Assembly (NCBI GenBank): GCA_039105265.1
Contig: JAPFFF010000015.1
Location: 248,001-312,000 of the forward strand
Direction: 5' to 3'
Source: Tritrichomonas musculus
Lineage: Eukaryota > Parabasalia > Tritrichomonadida > Tritrichomonadidae
DNA: 64,000 nt
Each line of letters opens with the position of its first letter. Position 1 is the first letter of the stretch. A program made the translations under genes and the position numbers. Of this stretch, positions 9,983-19,156 are shown one piece after another. The notes under the pieces are model-generated. The model was not told the DNA's origin, did no database searches, and saw only the letters and a program-made list of their open reading frames with translations.

Positions 9983-10027
9983 GTTTAAAATAAAAATGAG
10001 TGAACAAGGCCTCACTATAACCGTTAT
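9983..10027 (-). promoter_or_regulatory. RPL18 promoter: initiator plus Myb-type site
   Basis: Reading on the minus strand, ATAACGGTTATA (10016-10027) precedes TCACTCATTTTTA, whose +1 A would be 10001. The first contains the general Myb core AACGG. The second matches the trichomonad initiator. Both are sequence matches only. Confidence 0.5.
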
Positions 10028-10662
10028 TTCAATTCAAATTATTATAAATATTTTTATCTTCATAATTCATTATAGTTTTTTTTTAAAAACTTATGAGTTT
10101 GATTACTTTAATGTGTGTATATGTCAGAATTATTAACATTAGCTGAAAATTTTTTATAACCTGATTATTATTTAGTATTTAAACTTTTATCATTAAGCAA
10201 ATAGATGAAACACATTTTTATTTCTAAATTAGGATAATCGAAACACTTGAAAACCAGGTTTATTTTTAAAAAAAAAAAATAAATGTATGTTCAAGATTAA
10301 GGAAATCATTTAATTGATATCATTTTTTTATAAATTCAATGTTTACAAATAAGTAGTTTCAAATACATCAATTTATGAGTATAGGATCATTTGCAAAAAA
10401 AAATTATTAATTTTTACAGCTATTTTTACTGATATGATTAGAAATGATTCTCTCTAGAATGAGTGTGATTTCCGTCTATTAAATGAGTAAGTCCAAAATA
10501 CCAGCATTCACTTTTATTTTCAATTCAAATATATGATAATTGAAAAAGAGAGATTGACTTTTTGAATGATATTTTTCACATTCGTATAACTAATATTGAC
10601 TGCTCTAATTAATTCTTGCCTTTCTCGATTAAAATGGAGTTATTCAAGGAATCCTATATTTT
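10028..10662. other. Intergenic, AT-rich
   Basis: The region separates two divergently transcribed genes. A CTTTTTGAA motif lies at 10558-10566, about 100 nt before the first plausible start of the downstream gene. No RNA gene is recognised. Confidence 0.45.
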
Positions 10663-10727
10663 ATGACTTTTTTGTTGCTGTTTTTATACTCAAATTTAAT
10701 GGGTTAGTACAATGTATTTTTTTTAGG

Positions 10728-11774
10728 ATGATATATCAAGTTACGTATCCTGTTATATCCAATACATCAAACTCTATTCCCTACAATTGGGATGAAAAGT
10801 TTTGGGAGAAACTTCCAGTTGTGGATAAAATCGATATGAAAAAGATGGAATTGTATGGTGATCTAAATGAGTTTACACTTGATATATACAAAAAAGATCC
10901 TATAACTTATACTAGTCTATTAAATTATTACGTTTGTTCAACAGACTCAATAAAGCCTTTTATGGTAGGAAATTCGCAATTTCCTAATCATCACCAGTGG
11001 TTTGAAAACTTTGATCCTCAACTTTATTTAACTGATAATTATACTATATCTAATATTGCAATCACTTTGCCATATTCCCCAAAAGTATCAATCCCATTTT
11101 ATATAATCAATATTTTTTCATTTCTTTTCAGTACAAATGACACATTTTCTCATAAAATTCCTATTGTTTTTGGTCAAAAGTTTGATCATTTTGATGAGAT
11201 TACTGATTTAGCAGGACTTAGTGGTTTTGATCTTCAATACCCAAATATTACTCTTGGAAATAAGTACGATGACATTATTTTTATCAATAAAGCATTTTTT
11301 TTTAATATGCCAGATCCATATACAGTTGCTTATGGGCCAATACAAAAAATGGTTAAAATAATGAAATCACGCATTCAGCACAATGCTTCAGAAAATAAGC
11401 CTATTATTATTTCTATAGATGGTGACCTGAGAATGCTTGGAAAACAAAAGTTTTATCAGCAAATCAATGAAACCTTTAAAAATCAAGTTGTTGTATTGTC
11501 ATTCACAGAAAATTCGTCTTTTATTGAATACGCATCTCATTTTATCCATGCCAAAGTAGCAATTAGCTTTGTAAGTGAAACAATGAGCCTAATACCATTT
11601 ATGGAACCTGGTAGTGTGTATATTGAAATTCAAGACCCGAGTATAATATCTCGAAATGTGCTTTTAGCCCAAGCATTTGGACTAAAAGTTTATGTAATTC
11701 CTGCGAGCCAATATAATGTTTCTAATTCAATATTAAATAACGTGACAAATATTATCACGAAAGTCTTAAAATAA
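10728..11774 (+). CDS. GT61-like glycosyltransferase (N-terminus uncertain)
   Basis: The frame is open from about 10590, but its first in-frame ATG is at 10728, giving 348 aa. The C-terminal part has the fold pattern of glycosyltransferase family 61 (DUF563): an allowed-basic start region (KPIIISIDGDLRMLG), then QVVVLSFTENSSFIEYASHFIHAKVA and EPGSVYIEI, equivalent to the family's 'position of suspicion, then H/S-rich loop, then VIE' segment. GT61 enzymes are Golgi/ER type II proteins that transfer sugars to N- or O-glycans. Here the family HGA loop is replaced by SFVSETMS, so catalysis is uncertain. A signal-anchor-like peptide (MTFLLLFLYSNLM, from ATG 10663) occurs just upstream in a different frame. 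That suggests either an unrecognised short intron or a frameshifted, decaying gene. Confidence 0.6.
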   Translation: MIYQVTYPVISNTSNSIPYNWDEKFWEKLPVVDKIDMKKMELYGDLNEFTLDIYKKDPITYTSLLNYYVCSTDSIKPFMVGNSQFPNHHQWFENFDPQLYLTDNYTISNIAITLPYSPKVSIPFYIINIFSFLFSTNDTFSHKIPIVFGQKFDHFDEITDLAGLSGFDLQYPNITLGNKYDDIIFINKAFFFNMPDPYTVAYGPIQKMVKIMKSRIQHNASENKPIIISIDGDLRMLGKQKFYQQINETFKNQVVVLSFTENSSFIEYASHFIHAKVAISFVSETMSLIPFMEPGSVYIEIQDPSIISRNVLLAQAFGLKVYVIPASQYNVSNSILNNVTNIITKVLK

Positions 11775-11957
11775 ATTGTTTATATTAATTCTACTAAATA
11801 TATATTGTTGTTCCAGATAAAAATGTTTACTAAAATTCTGAATATGTTTTTTAAATGAAAGGAAATATAGTTGGATGTAACTTTTTGAGTAAATACAATA
11901 AAAAAAAAATAAAGAAATATTAAGAGAAATGAATTTTTTAAAAAGAAATTAATTAAA

Positions 11958-13145
11958 TTAACTTCGAGTAGAAGCAACACCAATAACTCCTTCAATTGTA
12001 GCGAGATCTTTCATAAAGCATGCTGGGGCACTGATTCTAAGAACACATGTTTGAGCTTTATCACCTTTTAAGACTGTATTTGAAACGGATGCTATCTTTG
12101 CTTGATTCTTATCACAGCATTCTATGATTTTAGCGAAACATCCTGAATGGCGAACGGTCAATACTGAATCGCATTTCGGCTTTGAGTTAATATTAACACA
12201 GTTAAGTGCTTCTCCTGTTGAGAGGAATGTGTTAGCAACGCGTACTGTTTCATCAGCAATTCGGTCAGCAGCTTGATTTGTTGATGCTCCAATATGGCAT
12301 GTGCATGAAGTGACTTCTGCGGCAAGATCTTTCATTGGGAAATCGGCTAATCCTGCTGCTGGTTCACCTTCGAATACATCAACTCCAACTTTGAGTCCTT
12401 TTTCTTTGATGGCAGCTCTCATTGCTTCTGTATCAACAATTTCACCACGTGATGTATTTACAAAGATTGCGCCTTTCTTCATTTTGTCAAAGAATGATTT
12501 ACCAATAATGTGGTGGGTTTCTGTCTTGTTGTATGCAATATGAACAGAAACAACATCTGATTTTTCAGCTATTTCATCAATTGATGTTGCTCGTTCAACG
12601 CCTAATTCTTTAGCTTCCAAGTCTGTGAAGCTTCGGGAATAAACAATAATGTTCATTAACATTCCTTTAGCAATTCGAATCATTGATTTGGCAATATTTC
12701 CACGGCCAACTAAGCCGAGTGTTCTATCTCTTAAGCCTTCGCATTTAAGGAATAATTTCTTCCTCCATTCACCATTTCTTAAGTGTTGTGTATTTGTTGT
12801 AATGCATCTATCGCATGCAATGATATGTCCAAAAGCAAGTTCAGCGACTGCATCATTGTTCATTCCTGGAGTATTGCAAACAAATATGCCTTTTTCAGAG
12901 GCAGCATTGACATCAATGGTGTTAACGCCGGCACCAGCTCGAATGATAAGGGAAAGTCCTTTAGCAGCTGCAATTGCGGTTGCATTGACCTTTGTGCTTC
13001 TAACAATTAAAACATTGTAATCTTTGATTTCTTCTGCCATTGTTTGCTCGGTAATATCAGGCTTCATAAGAACTTCATGGCCAGCAGCTTTCAGATTATC
13101 AACTGCCTTTTGGGAGAGAGCATCAGCAATGAGTATTTTTGCCAT
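11958..13145 (-). CDS. D-3-phosphoglycerate dehydrogenase
   Basis: 395 aa, a 2-hydroxyacid dehydrogenase. It oxidises 3-phosphoglycerate to 3-phosphohydroxypyruvate with NAD, the first step of the phosphorylated serine pathway, in the cytosol. The N-terminal catalytic domain reads MAKILIADALSQKAVDNL, followed by RAGAGVNTIDV. The dinucleotide-binding loop is LGLVGRGNIAKSM, in which the third glycine of the usual GxGxxG is alanine. Catalytic residues are visible as Arg in VNTSRGEIVD, Glu in DVFEGEP and His in SCTCHIGAST. The ~90-residue C-terminus (LNCVNIN...) has the pattern of a short ACT-like regulatory domain. TCACTT lies directly before the ATG, leaving a leader of about 5 nt. Confidence 0.93.
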   Translation of the reverse strand: MAKILIADALSQKAVDNLKAAGHEVLMKPDITEQTMAEEIKDYNVLIVRSTKVNATAIAAAKGLSLIIRAGAGVNTIDVNAASEKGIFVCNTPGMNNDAVAELAFGHIIACDRCITTNTQHLRNGEWRKKLFLKCEGLRDRTLGLVGRGNIAKSMIRIAKGMLMNIIVYSRSFTDLEAKELGVERATSIDEIAEKSDVVSVHIAYNKTETHHIIGKSFFDKMKKGAIFVNTSRGEIVDTEAMRAAIKEKGLKVGVDVFEGEPAAGLADFPMKDLAAEVTSCTCHIGASTNQAADRIADETVRVANTFLSTGEALNCVNINSKPKCDSVLTVRHSGCFAKIIECCDKNQAKIASVSNTVLKGDKAQTCVLRISAPACFMKDLATIEGVIGVASTRS

Positions 13146-14999
13146 TTAAGTGATTTGAGTTTTTTTCATCGTTTTTGTTTTTTTTCAATTTTTATCAAAA
13201 TTTAAATGAAAAATTGGCAGCTTAAACTCAATTTTTTTTGAATAAATTGAAAAATAAGGAGGCTATACATTTTGTTTTGAAAATGAAAACTTTTTAAAAT
13301 GATAAGAAATGCTGGAGCTATTAATAGAATAAATTATATAAACTTTAAGAAAAAATTCAAATATTTATTACAGTTTTTCCTATTGTAAAGGATGATATTT
13401 TAGGAAACTCGTTTGAATTTGATTTCGGATTCATAAAATATTTTTTAAATGGTTTATACTCACAAATATTTGAATACCTGAAGCTATTTTTTATTCAAAC
13501 AAGTATTTAAGTAAATATTATATTATTATCTTTGTGATAAGCCGCAGCCTTAGTTTTTCAAATAATCACATTTTATTATGATTTTTTTTAAAGTCCTCAA
13601 ACAAATTCAAAACTTTTATTGTTTATTTCAATTTAAGTTTTAATTTGATTTAATTTAGAATTATTATATTTGTCAATATTATTATGATTTTCAATATGAG
13701 ATTATGAAAAAAATATTTATTTGAATAATTGAAAAATTCAATTGTAGAATATTGTTGAAATGTGTGGGGAAACTCAAAATAACGTATTTTGAAAAAATTT
13801 ATTTTTATGATAATTCAATAAATATTAATTTTGGGTAAATAATATTCATATATATTATTGTGCAATATCTTAATTATATAAAAATAATATTTTCATTTAT
13901 TTTTAAGAGTTTGAAATAATTAATATTTTTCTCCATTTTTCAACAATAAAAATTATAGAGTTTAATTTAGATCAATATATTCGTTTTATACGTAAAATAA
14001 AATATGTTGGCTGTATGAAGACAAACAAAACTGATTTAATTGATGAGTTCAATTAAGAAAATGATTACAAAATTTTAAATTGAATTGTGATAAGATTGGC
14101 ACTAGCTTTTTCAACATAATTCAGGCTATCAAATATACATACTTCATAAATTAATATAGTCCGATCCTGATATATTTGGAACCTACAATTTTTAGAAAAT
14201 CGACTTGGAAAAATTATTTGATATATAACTTGGTGGATTTCATATATTATAAAATATGAATTTGCAAATTATTACATTCTAATATTTAATAATTATTATA
14301 ATAAAAATATTAGAAATAAATAATAAAATTCATGAGATATATTAAGATGCTATATTCAATTATTCATATCACACCACATTATTTTCTTTTAAATTTTCTA
14401 TTAAAAAACCATGTGAAATGTAAAATAAAAAAATTAGATATTTGGAAATATTTTCAAACACAAAATAGAAATCTGAAAATTAATGTTTAATATAGCTAAT
14501 ATAATTTAATATAAATATAATTTTTAAATTCATTTATCTTTATATTGTAGTTTGAAAATGCTTAATTATTAATTTATTATGATATATAATGATTTTATTT
14601 ATTAATAATATTAATTTCATCAAAAAATCTAGAGCCAATTTTTTGAATAAAAAATGTTTTATAAAAAAAAAAAAAAAAAAAAACATAATATATGATGATA
14701 TATAAATAGCATTTATTAACTATTAAGGGTTTTTTGAATAGTATTACATTCAACATCTTGTATAATTCTCAATTGAGAATTAATATAATTGTTTTTAATG
14801 AATATGATAAAAGAATGATATTGAAAACTGTGAAGTTCGCTATGAAAATTACCAATTTGTCAAAAGCTTAAAACGACTGATTGCTAGTAATCTAAAATTT
14901 TTTTAATCAATCTAAATTATATAGATTGAAATACTATTATTTAAAGTGTATGAAATGCAAAATCTAAAAAATGATGTGTACTTGGATTTCAAGATAACT
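13146..14999. other. 1.85-kb gene-free, extremely AT-rich spacer
   Basis: No open frame, transposon ends or RNA gene could be recognised. There are many short A/T palindromes and a 20-nt-class poly(A) run near 14660-14682. It may hold regulatory sequence of the divergent PGDH promoter or unrecognised non-coding RNA, but nothing specific supports this. Confidence 0.5.
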
Positions 15000-15911
15000 T
15001 TAACTTTTTTTTTCAGTTGTTTTTTCTTCTAAAGATTGGTAGTGCCTCTCAATTATGTTTAGCATATATTTGCTCAATCTTTTATTATTTTTTATCTCTT
15101 CAATAAAAACTTTTATTCCAGGAACATTTTGACTTTGAATGAGCTCGCTAAATTTGAGAATTAAATTCCTCATTTCTCCATCAACAATTTGTGTCTCGGT
15201 AACATTTAAGGCTTCTGAAAATTGGTTGTTGCATATGAAAAGAAGACTTTTTGTACCGCATAATTCATTCATTTTATTTTTTAGAAATGATGATTGTTCT
15301 ATTAGATTTGAATATTCTACTTCAAGTGGTACAAAAAAGCTCATCACCGTAAATAATGCTAAATCAAATCGTTTGCTTTTTGTATAGCACTCTACGCAAT
15401 TTAATAATGAATCAATAAAAATACGTGGATGAAGAGAATGTTCAGCACAAAGCCTAGAAGATTCTTCATAAGCGTTTCCTGCATTGTGGTGTTGATTAAA
15501 AAAAGATTCTGCCTCAGCCAATTCATTCAACGTAAAACATGCCAAATTATATTTTTTTGTAGCTTTAAGTGTCAGAATTGCCGATCTATAACAGTGAATA
15601 CCATCTGATAATGGGTCAGCCCATGTGTCATGAAGCGATTGAGATATCTCATAATTAAATTTTGCTGATTTAATAAAAAAACGAGCTGCTGAAATAGCGG
15701 CACGTATTAATTTTTGTGGATCTTCTAATTTTTCATAGCATCGCATTTCACCAAATTTAGCAAGTCCCACTAAATTAAATTCAAAAGGATTTTTCTGATC
15801 TAGTGATAAAGCTAATTCGGCAAATTGAAAAGCTGTATCTGAAAGAGTTTTTTTAGATCTGAATGTTTTCGTTAAATTAGCAGTAAGCTCATCATATTTT
15901 TTATAAAACAT
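15000..15911 (-). CDS. HAP40 (F8A)-like TPR/helical protein
   Basis: 303 aa, all helical. The order of segments follows the huntingtin partner HAP40: an opening YDELTANLTKTFRSKKTLSD, a cysteine/glutamate helix LAKFGEMRCYEKLED, then an AAISAARFFIKS helix, LHDTWADPLSDGIHCYRSAIL, CFTLNELAEAESFFNQHHNAG and YEESSRLC. It ends with LILKFSELIQSQNVPGIKVFIEEIK, matching the last helices of HAP40. HAP40 stabilises huntingtin by clamping between its HEAT domains and bears on early-endosome and Rab5 traffic. Family HAP40s are about 350-370 aa in animals, and the shorter length here reflects loss of the proline-rich loop. An alpha-SNAP-like TPR protein is the main alternative, since the two share the TPR-array plan. 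A huntingtin homologue is not in the window. Confidence 0.5.
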   Translation of the reverse strand: MFYKKYDELTANLTKTFRSKKTLSDTAFQFAELALSLDQKNPFEFNLVGLAKFGEMRCYEKLEDPQKLIRAAISAARFFIKSAKFNYEISQSLHDTWADPLSDGIHCYRSAILTLKATKKYNLACFTLNELAEAESFFNQHHNAGNAYEESSRLCAEHSLHPRIFIDSLLNCVECYTKSKRFDLALFTVMSFFVPLEVEYSNLIEQSSFLKNKMNELCGTKSLLFICNNQFSEALNVTETQIVDGEMRNLILKFSELIQSQNVPGIKVFIEEIKNNKRLSKYMLNIIERHYQSLEEKTTEKKS

Positions 15912-16066
15912 AAATTAATATCATCATTTCTTTCAAATTATTCAACTTTTTTGTAAAATTTCATAAATTTTAAAAGACCTTTTTGAAAAAGTTAATAAAA
16001 AAAAAATGTTTTTGTTTTCTGCAATTGTATATCAATATTTTGATTAATTGTTCCAAACATTTAATA

Positions 16067-16276
16067 TTAGATTTCATTTTTTATTTGCTCTAATGTTTTG
16101 ATAATCTTAGCTTGAATCAAATATATTTGATCTCTTTTTTCTGAGATATTGACTGAGTTAATCAAAATAGACAAGTCTAAAAGAATTCTTGGAATCCCAA
16201 CGTCAACAATTTTCAAATTTCTTTCTAATACAACAAAAGCATAACTATTCAGGTGAAAAGAGGTTGTCCGGCACAA
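16067..16276 (-). CDS. Short open frame, unknown (doubtful gene)
   Basis: About 70 codons, open but with no ATG at its upstream end (GTG at 16276). The visible peptide (RNLKIVDVGIPRILLDLS, then IYLIQAKIIKTLEQIKNEI) looks like a protein-type helix rather than AT noise, and TCACTATTCC lies about 30 nt upstream. It could be a small gene with a missed first exon, or a remnant. Evidence is weak. Confidence 0.2.
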   Translation of the reverse strand: MCRTTSFHLNSYAFVVLERNLKIVDVGIPRILLDLSILINSVNISEKRDQIYLIQAKIIKTLEQIKNEI

Positions 16277-16289
16277 ATAACAACTAAAA

Positions 16290-16790
16290 TAAAAGAAGGA
16301 ATAGTGACCAAATCCTAGATTTTTCTATTGAATTAGCAGGTAAAAAAGCCAAGTTTTTATTTACGAAAAAAACCAAAGTATGAAGGAAGGAATAATATTC
16401 AAAGTCAGCTTGTTAATCTTGCATCTTATGAATTTAGATTATTTGTGTCATCTGATGTGAATAAAGCGAATAAAAAAATGAAGATATCCTTGAAACAATT
16501 AGCATCAAACACAAAAAAATATGCTAATAATGATAAAAATTTCATTGAATTGATGATATATGAAAGCCAAATTAGTAGTTTTCATAATTATAAACTTCTT
16601 CTCAATAAAATAATTTCAGGAATTATATAAAAATATGAATGGCATTTGTCAAATAAATCATAATAACCATTATTGTAAGATCACTGATAGCGAAATTAAT
16701 TTAAAACTTATTGATATTGAGGATATATATAATTTTTTAGTCAGTCTCTTAAACGATTTAACAATCCTAAAATTCACATGAAATTCATAT
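16290..16790 (+). pseudogene. Remnants of an unidentified coding sequence
   Basis: Protein-like stretches on the plus strand (SIELAGKKAKFLFTKK, SQLVNLASYEFRLFVSSD, NLKLIDIEDIYNFLVSLL) are separated by stops and frame changes and lack an initiating ATG. Composition is more coding-like than the surrounding spacer. Together they look like a decayed gene of about 150 residues. The family is not recognised. Confidence 0.3.
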
Positions 16791-17027
16791 CAGAAAAAAG
16801 TAATTTCAAGCACTTACCATATTTATTGCATAGCAAATAGAAATATAGTACTTTCATATTTTGTATAAGGTATTAGCATCTTCAGCAAGTTTAGCATCAA
16901 TGAGCATTTTTAGTGGTATGTAATTAAAACTAGCAGAGCAAATTAAAGCATATTTCTAATATGAACAAAATCGCTTTGTAGATTTTAAAAAACAGAAATA
17001 ACGTATTAAAAATTTTGATTGTATACA

Positions 17028-18665
17028 ATGATTGCTTCTGAGGGCAGAATCTTATTCAGGGTTGTCCGAGAAGCAATTAAATCCGTAAATATAACTCTAA
17101 ATCAGGAAGATCCGCATGCTTTACTTATTTGGTACGATACAATCAAAGATGGAGATTATTTTTCATCATTAAAGCCATGGCAGGTTGTTAACAGGTTACC
17201 TAATGTCAATCTTATTTGCCGAAAAGCTCCATTTGTTCAAATGATTCAAAGGGTTGCTGCCTTTGAGCCAGATTTTTTTCAATTTTTACCAAAATCATTC
17301 ATATTGCCAATCCAAAAAAGCAAATTTATGAATGAATTAAACAATCCTGATCGAAAAAAATTTCTTGTAAAGCCAGACAATGGATCTTTAGGAAGTGGAA
17401 TTACAATCATAAATCCGAACCAAAAATATAATATTAATGGTAATCTATCAGTAGCTCAAGAGTATATTGATTCTTATTTAATTAATAATAGGAAATTTGA
17501 TTTAAGAATCTATGCGTTAATTGCATCGTTAACACCATTAAATATTTATGTTTATAGGGATGGTGTTGCTCGCTTTTGTTCAGAAGAAAACGACTCAAAC
17601 ACGATTTTTTCTCAATTAACAAACACAGCAGTAAATAAAAAAAATGCGAATGGAAATTTAAGTTCGATCACCAAAATGGTTGATGATATATTTGCAATAA
17701 TGAAACGTAATGGCGTTGATATTGAGGCCTTATGGAGAAAGATCGATAATGCGATTGTTTTTACTATACTGTCATCTTACCAATATCTTTTAAATGGGCA
17801 AGAAACGCAATGCAAGCCAACAATTTATTCACGATGTTTTCAAATACTTGGATTTGATGTTTTGATTGATCAAAATCTTAAACCTTACATTCTAGAAGTT
17901 AATTATCGTCCTTCACTTGATACTGATACTTCTGATGAGCATCAAATGAAAATTTCGATGCTATCAGCTGCAATAAAAATAGCTGCACCTATAAGATGCA
18001 TTCAAAACTTAATAACTGATGACAAAATGAATTTTTCAAATTCAGATTGGCTTCAATTTGTTGAAAATTTACCAAAATTAAAGTTTGATATAAATTCAGA
18101 AAGAATAAACGCTGAAAAAAACAGCAAATTTGTACAAGTCTATCCGTCATCTTTTAAAAGTGACAATAAGGCATATCTGAAAATTATTGATCGAGTTCGA
18201 ATTATGCCAACTAAATTGGAAACTGTTTATAGGCTTCCATGCTCTGTCGATTCAAGCCTTCTAGAACGCTACTTTTCATCATACTCATCATCGAGCAACC
18301 AAAGCCAATCTATAAAATTCAATAATAATAGAAAATTGACAAATTTGATTGATACTTCTAAAAAGAGATCTAATGCAGCTTCTAGAATGACAATTAATAA
18401 ATATGTTTCATCACCTGGTATTATAAACCAGTCTTCTGAAAAAATTTTATTACCAAAACCAAAGCAAATATCAAATACAATCTCTTTTTCTTTACAAATG
18501 GAAGTTGAAGAAGATGGAGTCGATAAATCGATTAATATTAATCAAGAGCAAACGAAATTCAATAATATTAACCGCTCAAAATCATCTCTAAGTCACCAAC
18601 CTATAATTATATCTAATCAAAAAAGTGCTATCAAAAAGCCTGTAATCAAAAAAACTGTTGTATAA
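17028..18665 (+). CDS. Tubulin-tyrosine-ligase-like enzyme (TTLL)
   Basis: 545 aa from ATG 17028; the frame is open nine nt further upstream but without an ATG. The TTL/ATP-grasp core spans residues about 50-330. It has KFLVKPDNGSLGSGI (ATP-binding lysine and glycine-rich loop), FDLRIYALIASLTPLNIYVYRDG (the family signature FDLRxYxLxTSxxPLxxYxYRDG), a TNTAVNK equivalent of LTN-x-S-x-x-K, and LKPYILEVNYRPSL with the metal-binding Glu/Asn. TTLLs add tyrosine, glutamate or glycine to tubulin tails, and a flagellate with axonemes and a pelta-axostyle would use several. The C-terminal ~200 residues are S/N/K-rich and probably disordered. Substrate type (glutamylase or glycylase) cannot be told by eye. 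Confidence 0.9.
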   Translation: MIASEGRILFRVVREAIKSVNITLNQEDPHALLIWYDTIKDGDYFSSLKPWQVVNRLPNVNLICRKAPFVQMIQRVAAFEPDFFQFLPKSFILPIQKSKFMNELNNPDRKKFLVKPDNGSLGSGITIINPNQKYNINGNLSVAQEYIDSYLINNRKFDLRIYALIASLTPLNIYVYRDGVARFCSEENDSNTIFSQLTNTAVNKKNANGNLSSITKMVDDIFAIMKRNGVDIEALWRKIDNAIVFTILSSYQYLLNGQETQCKPTIYSRCFQILGFDVLIDQNLKPYILEVNYRPSLDTDTSDEHQMKISMLSAAIKIAAPIRCIQNLITDDKMNFSNSDWLQFVENLPKLKFDINSERINAEKNSKFVQVYPSSFKSDNKAYLKIIDRVRIMPTKLETVYRLPCSVDSSLLERYFSSYSSSSNQSQSIKFNNNRKLTNLIDTSKKRSNAASRMTINKYVSSPGIINQSSEKILLPKPKQISNTISFSLQMEVEEDGVDKSININQEQTKFNNINRSKSSLSHQPIIISNQKSAIKKPVIKKTVV

Positions 18666-19156
18666 AATAGAGAATATGCGTTTTTTCTTTCTTTTCTGTA
18701 AAAAATAATAAAAATAATTGATAGTGTATTGGGTTTCAATTTTCCAATACTTTATGTTGAAAAATATAAAATTTTAAGCATAAGTTCTAGTTTATAGATT
18801 TGTTGAATTGCACAAATACTATTCTTTGCTAAATCTGGCTGTTTTGAAATATTTCTCATATTTATTTTTTTTTATATATATATGCATGTCTTATTTAAAT
18901 AATTTAATTATTTAATGATAAAATCATAGGTGATTGCAAAAAATCAAAAAAAAACATCCATAATCTTGAGTCAAAATAAGTGGAAATTTTCCACACGAAA
19001 AAATTTGAACTTCATTGAAATATTTATTTTCTCTCCATGAAGTTCAAATTCAAAAACTTTCTTTATGGGTTTTTGAAATTGAAAAATTAATTATTTTATT
19101 TTATTGATAAATGAGTTATTTATATAAAATATTGGCAAAAAAAAGTGTTTATCCTC
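18666..19156. other. Intergenic with hairpin before the HECT gene
   Basis: AT-rich. It contains TGGAAATTTTCCA (about 18981-18993, palindromic) and a 14-bp inverted repeat AATTTGAACTTCAT/ATGAAGTTCAAATT (19002-19015 and 19037-19050). These may act in transcription control of the downstream gene, but no direct evidence exists. Confidence 0.4.

Noticed and set aside
10700-10765. Short intron joining the signal-anchor frame to the GT61-like frame
   Set aside because: Only a 38-nt GTTAGT...CAAG option keeps the frame, and it has no ACTAAY branch site; other GT/AG choices create stops.
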